This document shows, piece after piece, positions 8,505 to 17,556 of a DNA stretch of 64,000 nucleotides. Source of the DNA: Sphaerisporangium melleum (GTDB lineage: Bacteria > Actinomycetota > Actinomycetes > Streptosporangiales > Streptosporangiaceae); the NCBI RefSeq assembly GCF_014646695.1, contig NZ_BMNT01000021.1:82604-146603 (forward strand). Direction: 5' to 3'. Position numbers and translations under genes: made by a program. How positions within the stretch are numbered: position 1 is the first letter of the stretch; each line of letters starts with the position of its first letter. The notes below the pieces were generated by a model. That model saw nothing but the letters and a program-made list of their open reading frames with translations. It ran no database searches and was not told the DNA's origin.

Positions 8505-9908
8505 GTGTCACACAGACGCGCCCGGTTCCCCGCACCCGGACGCCGGTACGCCGCGGCCGGGGCGTTCCACCCGTCCGGTGAGCGGGCCGCCGGCCGGTGG
8601 TCCCGTCTCGCGGCCGTGATCGCGACACTCATCGCGGGCATGGTGCTGGCCGTGCCGCAGCCCGCGCACGCCGCCACCCGTTACGTGCTGACGGCGTTCA
8701 CCAACGGCAGCGAGAGCAACATGTACGTCTACAGCTCGCCGGACGCCAAGAACTTCTCGCTGCTCAGGGCCAACGCCTACACCCCGCCCAGCGGCCTGGT
8801 GCGCGATCCGAGCGTCATGCGGCACACCGACGGCAGGTACTACATCGCCTACACCACGAACTGGACCGGCGCGGAGTTCGGCATCGCCTCCAGCACCGAC
8901 CTGCTCAACTGGACCTTCGTCCGCAACGTGCCGATCCCCATCGCCGGGATCACCAACACCTGGGCGCCGGAGTGGTTCGTCGACCCCGCCGACGGCAGCG
9001 TGAACATCATCGTCTCGCTCACCACGACCACCTACACCAACTTCCGGCCCTACCGGCTGACGGCGCAGAACGCGGCGCTGTCAGCGTGGAGTGCACCGGC
9101 CGCGCTGAACGGCATCCAGCCGAACTACATCGACACCTTCGTCGTGCGCTCGGGGACCACCTACCACGCCTTCACCAAGAACGAGACCACCAAGTACACC
9201 GAGCACGCGACCGCCCCCAGCCTGGGCGGTCCGTACACCTTCGTCGGCACCGGCAACTGGTCCGGCTGGGGGTCGGGGCTCGAGGGCCCGGCGATCACCC
9301 AGCTCCCCGACGGCACCTTCCGGCTGTACGCGGACGGGTACACCAGCGGCAGGTACTTCAGCGCCGACAGCCGGGACCTGAACACCTGGTCGGCCAAGGC
9401 CGACCTGCCCGGCGGGTTGTCGGGGGTCGTCCGGCACGGCACCGTGCTGCGCGAGACCGTGCCCGACGCCTCGGCCTTCACCTCCACCGCCGTCGCGCAG
9501 CACAGCGGCCGCTGCCTGGACGTGCCGGACGGCACCACCACCGCCGGCGCCCGGCTGCGGCAGTGGGGCTGCAACGGCGCGGCCGCCCAGTCCTTCCAGT
9601 TCCGGCCGGTCGGCGGCGCCGCCGACCAGTACACGCTGGTGAACACCGGCAACGGCCTGTGCGTGGACGTCAACTCCGCCTCCACCGCCGACGGTGCCGC
9701 CGTCATCCAGTGGATCTGCGGCAGCGCGGCCAACCAGCGTTTCACCCTGCGCCCCTCGCAGACGGCGGGGGTGTACTCGCTGGTGGCGGTGCACAGCGGC
9801 AAGTGCATCGACGTCAACTCCGCCTCCACCGCGGAGGGCGCCGAGCTCATCCAGTGGCCCTGCACGGGCGCGGCCAACCAGCTCTGGCGGCTCGCGGGCA
9901 GGCCCTGA
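8505..9908 (+). CDS. Secreted glycoside hydrolase family 43 with ricin-B lectin (CBM13) domain
   Basis: The 467-residue protein has a long basic N-terminus and a hydrophobic signal segment ending PQPAHA-A (about residue 56). A five-bladed GH43 domain (60-320) shows VRDPSVMRH (catalytic base Asp), PNYIDTFVV (second Asp) and GLEGPAITQLPDG (acid Glu). A C-terminal ricin-type beta-trefoil (325-467) has three QxW repeats: RQWGCNGAAAQSFQF, IQWICGSAANQRFTL and IQWPCTGAANQLWRL. GH43 enzymes attack arabinose-, xylose- or galactose-containing plant polymers; the exact bond cut is unknown. GTG at 8505 has AGGAGG about seven bases upstream. It is flanked by two nearly identical MFS transporters. Confidence 0.9.
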   Translation: MSHRRARFPAPGRRYAAAGAFHPSGERAAGRWSRLAAVIATLIAGMVLAVPQPAHAATRYVLTAFTNGSESNMYVYSSPDAKNFSLLRANAYTPPSGLVRDPSVMRHTDGRYYIAYTTNWTGAEFGIASSTDLLNWTFVRNVPIPIAGITNTWAPEWFVDPADGSVNIIVSLTTTTYTNFRPYRLTAQNAALSAWSAPAALNGIQPNYIDTFVVRSGTTYHAFTKNETTKYTEHATAPSLGGPYTFVGTGNWSGWGSGLEGPAITQLPDGTFRLYADGYTSGRYFSADSRDLNTWSAKADLPGGLSGVVRHGTVLRETVPDASAFTSTAVAQHSGRCLDVPDGTTTAGARLRQWGCNGAAAQSFQFRPVGGAADQYTLVNTGNGLCVDVNSASTADGAAVIQWICGSAANQRFTLRPSQTAGVYSLVAVHSGKCIDVNSASTAEGAELIQWPCTGAANQLWRLAGRP

Positions 9909-9983
9909 CCCGCGGACGCCGGACCGCCGGTCGCGGCGGTCACCGGCCAGGCGGACGCCACCTCCCACCTGGAGTGAACGCAA

Positions 9984-10010
9984 GGCACCCCGGCACCCGG
10001 CCGGGGTGCC
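9984..10010 (+). terminator. Hairpin terminator after the GH43 gene
   Basis: GGCACCCCGG and CCGGGGTGCC form a perfect 10-bp stem with a 7-base loop, about 75 bases after the stop codon. Confidence 0.65.
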
Positions 10011-10063
10011 CGCAGCGGTATGAGCTGTTCACCCTCCGTCATTGATCGCTACGCTTGGTGACC

Positions 10064-11497
10064 ATGGTGAAGGGGGTCAGCAGTCTGGTGCCGGCGCGGC
10101 TCGACCGGTTGCCGTGGTCGGGGTTCCACACGCGGATGGTGGCCGCGCTCGGCGTCGCGTGGGTGCTGGACGGACTGGAGATCACGATCGCCAGCGCGGT
10201 CGGCTCGGTGCTGCAGGACACCCGCACCCTCGGCCTGACCCCGGTCGAGGTCGGGTTCACCGCGACGGTCTACCTGGCCGGGGAGGTGGCGGGGGCGCTG
10301 GTGTTCGGCCGGATGTCCGACCGGTTCGGCAGGCGGAAACTGTTCATCCTCACCCTGGCGCTCTATCTGATCGCCAACGGCATCACGGCGTTCTCCCCGA
10401 ACCTGGCGTTCCTGCTGTTCTTCCGGTTCTTCGCCGGGGCGGGCATCGGCGGTGAGTACGCGGCGATCCACTCGGCGATCGACGAACTGATCCCCTCTCG
10501 GTATCGCGGCCACGTCGACCTCGCGGTCAGCGGCACGTATTGGCTGGGTGCGATGGCCGGCACCGCGAGCACGTACGTGCTCCTCAACCCTGACATCCTG
10601 CCGGTGGACCTGGGGTGGCGGCTCGGGCTGCTGATCGGCCCGGTGCTCGGCGCGGTGATCTGGGTGCTGCGCCGCCACCTGCCCGAGAGCCCCCGCTGGC
10701 TGCTCACCCACGGCCGGCACGAGGAGGCCGAGCGGGCCACCGCGGGCATCGAGGAGGCCGTGCGCCGCCGCGGCGGGCCGCTGCCGCCGGTGGACCGGAG
10801 CAGGGCCATGGAGTTCCGCCCGCGCGGGGCGCCGCCCTACCGGGTGATCCTGCGGGTGCTGCTGCGGCAGTATCCGCGAAGGTCGGTGCTCGGCGCGACG
10901 CTGATGATGAGCCAGTCGTTCCTGTACAACGCGATCTTCTTCACCTATGTGCTGGTGCTGACCGACTTCTACGGGGTCTCCCCGCACGACGCCTCGCGCT
11001 ACCTGTTCGCGTTCGCCTTCGGCAACCTGACCGGGCCACTGCTGCTCGGGCGGCTGTTCGACACCCTCGGCCGCCGGGTGATGATCTCCAGCACCTACCT
11101 GGTGTCGGGCGCGCTGCTCGCGGTGACCGCCTGGCTGTTCAAGCAGGGGGCGCTGAACGCCACCACGCAGACCGTCCTGTGGTCGGTGATCTTCTTCGTG
11201 GCGTCGGCGGCGGCCAGTTCGGGCTATCTGACGGTCAGTGAGCTGTTCCCGCTGGAGATCAGGGCGCTGGCCATCGCGTTGTTCTTCTCGGTCGCCCAGG
11301 GCTTCGGCGCGCTCGGCCCCACGGTGTTCGGCGCGCTCATCGGCGACCGGACCAACCCCGACCCGACCCGGCTGTTCTACGGGTACGCCTTCGCCGCCGC
11401 GATGATGGTGGCCGCCGGGCTGGTGGCGCTGGCCCTCGCGGTGAACGCCGAGCGCCGCCCTCTGGAGGAGGTCACCCGCCCGCTGTCCACCACCTGA
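10064..11497 (+). CDS. MFS transporter, sugar/acid porter type (copy 2)
   Basis: This 477-residue paralogue of the transporter before the GH43 gene keeps GRMSDRFGRRKLF and PESPRWLL. Most differences cluster in the central cytoplasmic loop (HEEAERATAGIEEAVRRRGG versus HEEAEQAVESVEKAVAHGG) and the C-terminal tail. Possible starts are TTG 10055, GTG 10058 and ATG 10064. A TACGCT -10-like hexamer at 10050-10055, with TTCACC at 10028-10033, would place transcription start near the ATG, so a leaderless message is plausible. Followed by a bidirectional hairpin and then the convergent eda gene. Confidence 0.88.
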   Translation: MVKGVSSLVPARLDRLPWSGFHTRMVAALGVAWVLDGLEITIASAVGSVLQDTRTLGLTPVEVGFTATVYLAGEVAGALVFGRMSDRFGRRKLFILTLALYLIANGITAFSPNLAFLLFFRFFAGAGIGGEYAAIHSAIDELIPSRYRGHVDLAVSGTYWLGAMAGTASTYVLLNPDILPVDLGWRLGLLIGPVLGAVIWVLRRHLPESPRWLLTHGRHEEAERATAGIEEAVRRRGGPLPPVDRSRAMEFRPRGAPPYRVILRVLLRQYPRRSVLGATLMMSQSFLYNAIFFTYVLVLTDFYGVSPHDASRYLFAFAFGNLTGPLLLGRLFDTLGRRVMISSTYLVSGALLAVTAWLFKQGALNATTQTVLWSVIFFVASAAASSGYLTVSELFPLEIRALAIALFFSVAQGFGALGPTVFGALIGDRTNPDPTRLFYGYAFAAAMMVAAGLVALALAVNAERRPLEEVTRPLSTT

Positions 11498-11507
11498 ACG
11501 GGCCCGG

Positions 11508-11524
11508 CCCGGGGCGTCCCCGGG
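11508..11524. terminator. Bidirectional hairpin between MFS copy 2 and eda
   Basis: CCCGGGG-cgt-CCCCGGG, a perfect 7-bp stem, lies in the 36-base gap between two convergent genes. Confidence 0.6.
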
Positions 11525-11533
11525 CAGGCCGCC

Positions 11534-12148
11534 TCAGCCGCGCAGGGCGGCGGCCTCGGCGGCGAGCTTCTCGACGCGGGCGTAGTCGCCGGAGGCCAGC
11601 GCGTCGGCCGGGGTGAGCCAGGTGCCGCCGACGGCGCCGACGTTCGGCAGCGCCAGGAAGTCGGCCGCGGTCTCCGGCCGGATGCCGCCCGTGGGGCAGA
11701 AACGCACATCGGGCAGCGGTCCGCCCAGCGCCTTGAGGTAGGCGACGCCGCCGGCCGGGACCGCGGGGAAGAACTTCAGCTCGGTGAGGCCGCGCTCCAC
11801 CAGCGCCATGACCTCCGAGGCGGTGGCCGCGCCGGGCAGGAACGGCACGCCGCTGCCGGCCATCGCGTCCAGCAGGGCGGGCGTGGCGCCCGGGCTGACC
11901 AGGAAACGCGCGCCCGCGTCCGCCGACGCCGCCACGTCGGCGGGGGTGCGCACGGTGCCGGCGCCGACGAAGGCCTCGGGGACCTCGGCGGCGATGCGGC
12001 CGATGGCCTCCAGCGCGCACGAGGTGCGCAGGGTCACCTCGATGGCCGGCAGGCCCCCGGCCACCAGCGCCCGCGCCAGGGGCACCGCCGTCTCCACCCG
12101 GTCGATGACGACGACCGGGACGACCGGGGCGAGGTCGAGGATGCTCAC
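11534..12148 (-). CDS. eda: 2-keto-3-deoxy-6-phosphogluconate (KDPG) aldolase
   Basis: The 204-residue protein has the KDPG/KHG aldolase signatures: PAIEVTLRT with the catalytic Glu, FVGAGTVRTP, FLVSPG, LKFFPA with the Schiff-base Lys, and FCPTGGI. It cleaves KDPG to pyruvate and glyceraldehyde-3-phosphate, the last Entner-Doudoroff step. Its GTG start overlaps the glk stop by four bases (GTGA), so it is translated from the edd-glk-eda message. Confidence 0.95.
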   Translation of the reverse strand: MSILDLAPVVPVVVIDRVETAVPLARALVAGGLPAIEVTLRTSCALEAIGRIAAEVPEAFVGAGTVRTPADVAASADAGARFLVSPGATPALLDAMAGSGVPFLPGAATASEVMALVERGLTELKFFPAVPAGGVAYLKALGGPLPDVRFCPTGGIRPETAADFLALPNVGAVGGTWLTPADALASGDYARVEKLAAEAAALRG

Positions 12149-13212
12149 GCGCGGGTGCTCCTTGCTGATGGGGACGCCTCGGAGTGGACGTCCGGAGATG
12201 AGGTGACGCGGGTTCTGGAGACCGCGGCGAAGGCGCCGTCGGCACCGGTCGCGCGGTGGGCGAGCCAGGCCGCCGCGCCGGTCAGGGCCGGGTGGCCGGC
12301 GACGATCGCGGTGGTCGCGATGCCGGTGAGGTAGCCCGACAGCACCAGGTTGGCCTCGAAGCGGCGGCGGAAGTCGCTGTGCAGGATGCGGTCGACCAGA
12401 CGCGGCACGATCCCACCTCCCAGATACACCCCGCCGTGCGCGCCCAGCGTCAGGGCGACGTTGGCCGCGAAGCTGCCCAGCAGACCGCAGAACACCTCAA
12501 CGGTACGCGCGCACAGCGGGTCGTCCGGCCGGGCCACGATCTCCGAGGCGGGCAGCGGAGCCACGGGGGTGCTCTCCACCAGCGCGAGGCCGTGCCGCAG
12601 CCGGGTCAGGCCGGGGCCGGACAACAGGTGCTCGGCGTCGACGAACGACATGCCGTCGGCGCGCAGCGCCCGGACGATCTCGAACTCCAGGTCGGTGACG
12701 GCGGGGGCCGACACGTGCCCGCCCTCACCGGGCACCGGGACCCACCCGCTGCGCGAGGGCACCAGAGCGGCCACGCCCAGGCCGGTGCCCGGCCCGAGCA
12801 CCGCCTTGACCATGTACGGCGCGGGCTCCGGGCCGCCCAGCGAGGAGAGCTCGCCCGGCGTCAGGTGGGGCAGGGCGAGCGCGAGGGCCTCGAAGTCGTT
12901 GAGCAGCTCGACGTGCGCGATGCCGAGCGCGGTCACCGAGCCGGACCAGGCGGCGTTGGTCAGCCGGTAGCGGTCGGCGTTCACCGGCCCGGCGATGGCC
13001 AGGGACGCCGCCGCGGGCAGGACGCCGCCCGCCTGGTGGGTCAGATAGTGCGTCACGGCGGCCGGCAGCCCGTCGAACTCGGCGACCGGGAGCACCGCGA
13101 CCGTGCCCGGGCGCCCGCCGGGCCGGGAGACCAGGCCGAACCGGGCGTTGGTGCCGCCGATGTCGGCGACCAGCCAGGGACGTTCCTGAGACGGGGAGGG
13201 CAGGCCGGTCAC
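12145..13212 (-). CDS. glk: Glucokinase (bacterial Glk family)
   Basis: The 355-residue protein is an ATP-dependent hexokinase-fold enzyme of the proteobacterial Glk type rather than the ROK type usual in actinomycetes. Motifs are [15 protein letters not shown] (phosphate 1), [15 protein letters not shown] (catalytic Asp), [14 protein letters not shown] and [10 protein letters not shown]. The GTG start overlaps the edd stop (GTGA). Its place between edd and eda suggests that glucose entering through the neighbouring transporters is phosphorylated here before the Entner-Doudoroff route. The last 30 residues ([22 protein letters not shown]) are a non-conserved tail. Confidence 0.93.
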   Translation of the reverse strand: MTGLPSPSQERPWLVADIGGTNARFGLVSRPGGRPGTVAVLPVAEFDGLPAAVTHYLTHQAGGVLPAAASLAIAGPVNADRYRLTNAAWSGSVTALGIAHVELLNDFEALALALPHLTPGELSSLGGPEPAPYMVKAVLGPGTGLGVAALVPSRSGWVPVPGEGGHVSAPAVTDLEFEIVRALRADGMSFVDAEHLLSGPGLTRLRHGLALVESTPVAPLPASEIVARPDDPLCARTVEVFCGLLGSFAANVALTLGAHGGVYLGGGIVPRLVDRILHSDFRRRFEANLVLSGYLTGIATTAIVAGHPALTGAAAWLAHRATGADGAFAAVSRTRVTSSPDVHSEASPSARSTRA

Positions 13213-15089
13213 GCCTGCGCCTCCGCGCCGCTCATGGCGAAGATGCCGGCGCCGCGGTCGGCGGGCCCGGCGGCGCGGCGGAAGGCGGCGAACAGCTCCC
13301 GTCCGGTGCCCACCCACTCGTCGTCGCGCAGCGGCCGGCCCTGCGGCGTGCGCGCGGCCAGCTCCTCGGCGGGGACCAGCAGGTCCAGCGTGCCCGCGGC
13401 CGAGTCCAGCCTGATCGGGTCGCCCTCGCGGACCAGCGCGATCGGGCCGCCGTCGGCCGCCTCCGGCGACAGGTGGATGGCGGCCGGGACCTTGCCCGAC
13501 GCCCCGGACATGCGGCCGTCGGTGACCATCGCGACGCGCTGCCCGCGGTCCAGCAGCACCGCGAGCGGCGGGGTCAGCTTGTGCAGTTCCGGCATGCCGT
13601 TGGCGCTCGGCCCCTGGTAGCGGATGACGGCGACGAAGTCCTGCCCGTCGAGCTCGCCCGCCTGGAAGGCGGCCATCAGCTCGGCCTGGTCGTCGAACAC
13701 CTTGGCCGGCGCCTCGATGACCAGGTGCTCGGGCTTGACCGCCGACACCTTGCTGACCGCCCGGCCGAGGTTCCCGCTGACCATGTGGATGCCGCCGTCC
13801 GCGGAGAACGGCTCGGCGACCGGCCGCAGCACGTCCGGGTCGGTGCCGCGCGTGGGCCGCTCCTCCCAGACGATCTCGCCGTCCTTGAGCGCCGGCGCGC
13901 TGCGGTACAGGCCGAGGCCGCGCCCGGCCACGGTCAGCACGTCCTCGTGCAGCAGCCCGTTGTCCAGCAGGTCGCCGATGAGGGCCTGCATGCCCCCCGC
14001 CGCCTGGAAGTGGTTCACGTCGGCCTGCCCGTTGGGGTACATCCGGGTCAGCAGCGGGACGACCCGCGACAGGGCGGCGAAGTCGTCCCACAGCAGCTCG
14101 ATGCCCGCCGCGGCGGCGATGGCGACCAGGTGCATGGTGTGGTTGGTGGACCCGCCGGTGGCCAGCAGTGCGACGGCCGCGTTGACCAGCGCCTTCTCGT
14201 CCACCACCTCGGCGACCGGAGTGTGCTCGGTTCCGTGTGCGGTGATCTGGACGGCGCGCGCGCCCGCGGCGCGGGTGAGGGCGTCGCGCAGCTCGGTGCC
14301 GGGGTTGACGAAGGTCGCGCCGGGCAGGTGCAGCCCCATGACCTCCATGAGCACCTGGTTGGAGTTGGCGGTGCCGTAGAAGGTGCAGGTGCCGGGGGAG
14401 TGGTAGGACTTGGCCTCGGCGTCCAGCATCTCCCCGCGGCCGATCTTGCCCTCGGCGAACGCCTGCCGGGCGCGCGCCTTGACCTTGTTCGGCAGCCCGG
14501 ACGGCATCGGGCCGGCGGGGACGAACAGTGCGGGCAGGTGCCCGAAGTGCAGCGCGCCGATCAGCAGCCCCGGGACGATCTTGTCGCACACGCCGAGCAT
14601 CAGCGACGCGTCGAACATGTCGTGCGACAGCGCGATCGCCGTCGCCATCGCGATGACCTCGCGGCTGTAGAGCGACAGCTCCATGCCGGGACGGCCTTGG
14701 GTGACGCCGTCGCACATGGCGGGCACGCCGCCGGCGAACTGCGCGATCCCGCCCGCCGCGCGCACGGCCTCCTTCAGCACCGCCGGGTAGGTCTCGTACG
14801 GCTGGTGCGCCGAGAGCATGTCGTTGTAGGACGAGACGATCGCGACGCCGGGCCGCTCGCCGCCGCGCAGGGCCAGCTTGTCGGCGGGGGAGCAGGCGGC
14901 GAACCCGTGGGCGAGGTTGGCGCAGCCGAGGCTCGTGCGGGCGGGCCCGCGCTCCCTCGCCTCGTCGGCGGCCGCCCGGACGCGGCGCAGGTACGCCCCG
15001 CGGCTGCGCGCGCTGCGCTCGGCGAGCCGCTCGGTGACCTCCTGAACGGTGCGATGCGCAGCGGGCGCTGTGTGCGCTGACTCGGACAC
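13209..15089 (-). CDS. edd: 6-phosphogluconate dehydratase
   Basis: The product is a 626-residue IlvD/Edd-family Fe-S dehydratase that converts 6-phosphogluconate to KDPG. Visible motifs include [54 protein letters not shown], the three Cys regions that bind the cluster, and [11 protein letters not shown] plus [18 protein letters not shown] near the C-terminus. I place the start at GTG 15089 because GGAG lies seven bases upstream. The in-frame ATG at 15131 falls inside the best -10 hexamer and would add 14 residues. First gene of edd-glk-eda. Confidence 0.93.
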   Translation of the reverse strand: MSESAHTAPAAHRTVQEVTERLAERSARSRGAYLRRVRAAADEARERGPARTSLGCANLAHGFAACSPADKLALRGGERPGVAIVSSYNDMLSAHQPYETYPAVLKEAVRAAGGIAQFAGGVPAMCDGVTQGRPGMELSLYSREVIAMATAIALSHDMFDASLMLGVCDKIVPGLLIGALHFGHLPALFVPAGPMPSGLPNKVKARARQAFAEGKIGRGEMLDAEAKSYHSPGTCTFYGTANSNQVLMEVMGLHLPGATFVNPGTELRDALTRAAGARAVQITAHGTEHTPVAEVVDEKALVNAAVALLATGGSTNHTMHLVAIAAAAGIELLWDDFAALSRVVPLLTRMYPNGQADVNHFQAAGGMQALIGDLLDNGLLHEDVLTVAGRGLGLYRSAPALKDGEIVWEERPTRGTDPDVLRPVAEPFSADGGIHMVSGNLGRAVSKVSAVKPEHLVIEAPAKVFDDQAELMAAFQAGELDGQDFVAVIRYQGPSANGMPELHKLTPPLAVLLDRGQRVAMVTDGRMSGASGKVPAAIHLSPEAADGGPIALVREGDPIRLDSAAGTLDLLVPAEELAARTPQGRPLRDDEWVGTGRELFAAFRRAAGPADRGAGIFAMSGAEAQA

Positions 15090-15127
15090 GGCTCGGCTCC
15101 ATGGATCGACCAAGGGGGACAGACCGG

Positions 15128-15156
15128 ACATTAGTCAGATCTTTGGTTCGACACAA
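15128..15156 (-). promoter_or_regulatory. Candidate promoter of edd-glk-eda
   Basis: On the minus strand TTGTGT (15156-15151) and TAATGT (15133-15128) are separated by 17 bases, which predicts a start near 15121 and a leader of about 30 bases before GTG 15089. The hexamers face the divergent ROK gene, so that regulator is the obvious candidate controller. Confidence 0.55.
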
Positions 15157-15212
15157 GCACAGTTTTGCCCGTTGAGATGAGGAACTTAGGAATTTTGGCT
15201 TACAAAACGGGG

Positions 15213-16424
15213 ATGTGGTTGACTTGCCCGGTGGGTCGACGATCAGCTTCCCCGCTCGCCAGCGGCGGTGAGGTCCTCCAGCTCATCCGGTCCGGTGAGG
15301 CGGTGACCAGGGCCGACATCGGCAGGATCACCGGTCTGTCCCGCCCGGCGGTGGCGCTGCGCGTCGCCGGGCTGCTCGACCACGGCCTGGTGGTCGAGCG
15401 CACCGACGGGCCCTCCACCGGCGGGCGCCCACCGGCGCGGCTCGCCTTCAACGCCGCGGGCGGGGTCGTCCTGGTCGCCTCGCTCGGCGCCAGCCGCGCC
15501 CAGATCGCCCTGTGCGACCTGGACGGGCGCGAGCTGGCCCGCACCGACCTGGAGATCGACGTCGAGCGCGGGCCCGACGTGGTGCTCCCCCTGCTCATGG
15601 ACGTGTGGGCCGACCAGCTGGACGGGCGGCCGATGTCGGCGGTCAAGGGCGTCGGGCTCGGCGTCCCGGCCACGGTGGAGTTCGCCGCGGGCCGCACCGA
15701 GAGCGCCCGGGTCATGGCGAGCTGGACCGGCGTGGTGATCCCGCCGCGCATCGCCGCCCGCTACCCGGTGCCGGTGTTCGTGGACAACGACGTCAACGTC
15801 ATCGCCATGGGCGAGTACCGCAAGGCGTACGCGCGCGAGGTCTCCGACCTGCTGTTCGTCAAGGTGTCCACCCGCATCGGCGCCGGGGTGATCGCCGGCG
15901 GCGAGATCCTGCGCGGCGCGCTCGGCGCGGCGGGGGAGATCGGCCACATCCCGGTGTGGGACGGCGGGGGAGTGCTGTGCCGGTGCGGCAACGTCGACTG
16001 CGTCGACTCGGTGGCGAGCGGGACGGCGATCCTGCGCGACCTGCGGGCGCGCGGGCGCGAGGTCAGCACGCTCGCCGACGTGGTCACGCTCGTGCGCGCC
16101 GGGGACGCCGAGACGATGACCGTCGTGCGCAGGGCCGGGCGGCTGCTCGGCGAGGTGGTGGCCGGCGCGGTCAACCTGCTCAACCCGGCCGTGGTCGTGC
16201 TCGGCGGCGACGTGGCCGAGCGGTTCCAGCCCCTGGTCTCCGGCGTGCGGGAGGTCGTCTACCGGCGCTCGACCGCGCTGTCCACCCGGAGCCTGCGCAT
16301 CGAGCGCAGCCTGCTCGGCCCGAGCGCGGGCATCACCGGCTGCGCCCTCATGGTGATCGACCACATCCTGGCGCCGGACGCCGTCGACGCCGCCCTCGGC
16401 GTGGTCACCCCGGTCACGGTCTAG
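15213..16424 (+). CDS. ROK-family transcriptional regulator
   Basis: This protein of about 403 residues has an N-terminal winged helix (GEVLQLIRSGEAVTRADIGRITGLSRPAVALRVAGLLDHGLVVE). A ROK sugar-kinase-like domain follows, with GEIGHIPV and the zinc motif CRCGNVDCVDSVASG. ROK repressors bind sugars or sugar phosphates and release promoters of sugar genes. Divergence from edd suggests it controls the Entner-Doudoroff operon. The start is uncertain: ATG 15213 has a TACAAA hexamer seven bases before it (leaderless), while ATG 15177 and TTG 15165 are also in frame. Its stop overlaps the convergent channel gene's stop by three bases. Confidence 0.9.
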   Translation: MWLTCPVGRRSASPLASGGEVLQLIRSGEAVTRADIGRITGLSRPAVALRVAGLLDHGLVVERTDGPSTGGRPPARLAFNAAGGVVLVASLGASRAQIALCDLDGRELARTDLEIDVERGPDVVLPLLMDVWADQLDGRPMSAVKGVGLGVPATVEFAAGRTESARVMASWTGVVIPPRIAARYPVPVFVDNDVNVIAMGEYRKAYAREVSDLLFVKVSTRIGAGVIAGGEILRGALGAAGEIGHIPVWDGGGVLCRCGNVDCVDSVASGTAILRDLRARGREVSTLADVVTLVRAGDAETMTVVRRAGRLLGEVVAGAVNLLNPAVVVLGGDVAERFQPLVSGVREVVYRRSTALSTRSLRIERSLLGPSAGITGCALMVIDHILAPDAVDAALGVVTPVTV

Positions 16425-17263
16425 TTCAGGGTGGCGGCGTCCTCGCGGACGATGGGCAGGGCCGCGCGCAGGGCCGCGATCTCCGCGCGCAGCGCGGCGA
16501 GCTCACGGGCCACGTCCGCCTGCGCCTGAACGGACGGCTGAACGGGGGCCTCCGCAGCGGCGGCCTCGGCGTCCTCGCGGCGCTCGCGCTGGTGCTCCTC
16601 CTCCAGGGCGCTCACCACCACGGCGATGAACAGGTTCAGCACGACGAACGTGCAGATCAGCACGAATATCACGAAGAACACCCACGACGAGGGGTGCTGC
16701 TCCATGACCTTGCGGTTGATGTCGGACCACCCGTCGCCGGTCATCGTCTGGAACAGCGTGAACAGCGACGTCGGCAGGTCGCCGAAGTACTCCGGCGCGC
16801 CGGCGCCGTACAGCTTGGTGCCCATCACCGAGGCCACGTAGAGCACCAGCGCGAGCAGGGCGGCGATGGACGTCATGCCGGGGATGGCCGTGAGCAGCGC
16901 GGACACCACCCGGCGCAGGCTCGGCACCACCGAGATCAGCCGCAGCGCCCGCAGGATGCGCAGCGCGCGCAGCACCGACAACTCGCCCGCCGCGGGCAGC
17001 AGGGACACCGCGACGATCACCGTGTCGAACAGGTTCCACGGGTCCCGGAAGAACCGGGCCCGGTAGACGTAGATCTTGACCAGCAGCTCGGCGACGAACA
17101 CGTACAGCGCGATGTGGTCCACCACGTGCAACGGCGTGGCGTAGGAGGCCATCACCCGCGGTGAGGTCTCCAGGCCCAGCGTCGCCGCGTTGAGCACGAT
17201 GACGGAGATGATCAGGCGCTGGAATCCCGTCGATTCAAGGACATGACGGACACGATCACGCAT
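16421..17263 (-). CDS. Voltage-gated cation channel (single-domain NaChBac-like ion transport protein)
   Basis: The 280-residue protein has six predicted transmembrane helices. S4 reads RALRILRALRLISVVPSLRRVV with regularly spaced arginines. A pore loop FTLFQTMTGDGWSDI follows, then a long S6 (VFFVIFVLICTFVVLNLFIAVVVSALE). The C-terminus is a charged coiled coil (residues about 225-280) as in bacterial sodium channels, where it drives tetramerisation. The filter TGDGW differs from the TLESW of NaChBac, so selectivity is not predictable. ATG 17263 is chosen; GTG 17275 is in frame. Confidence 0.88.
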   Translation of the reverse strand: MRDRVRHVLESTGFQRLIISVIVLNAATLGLETSPRVMASYATPLHVVDHIALYVFVAELLVKIYVYRARFFRDPWNLFDTVIVAVSLLPAAGELSVLRALRILRALRLISVVPSLRRVVSALLTAIPGMTSIAALLALVLYVASVMGTKLYGAGAPEYFGDLPTSLFTLFQTMTGDGWSDINRKVMEQHPSSWVFFVIFVLICTFVVLNLFIAVVVSALEEEHQRERREDAEAAAAEAPVQPSVQAQADVARELAALRAEIAALRAALPIVREDAATLN

Positions 17264-17556
17264 GAGGATGAGCACTCCAGGAGCCGGCTGATCAGGATGC
17301 GCAAGATCCTAGAGTCTGCGCGGACGCACCTGTGTCCGGATCGCCGTCCTCGTCCGGATTCACGGCGCCCCACCGCGCCGGTTCTTGGAATGATCTGGGA
17401 ACCATGGCGTGGACCGCGCGGAAAACGGCACGTGCCGGGCGGCGGCTTTCGGCCCGCGCGCCCACCTCACAGAGACCTCCCAGAACCTCTCCGGCGCCCT
17501 TCAGGCGTGTGGCCCAGGCTCTCCGCCATGAGGGACCACCACGCGAAGGGAGATCG

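Noticed and set aside
12145..15156. A single 1003-residue protein covering glk and the edd region
   Set aside because: Only the last 355 residues are protein-like (glucokinase); the rest is an antisense-free but out-of-frame shadow of edd.
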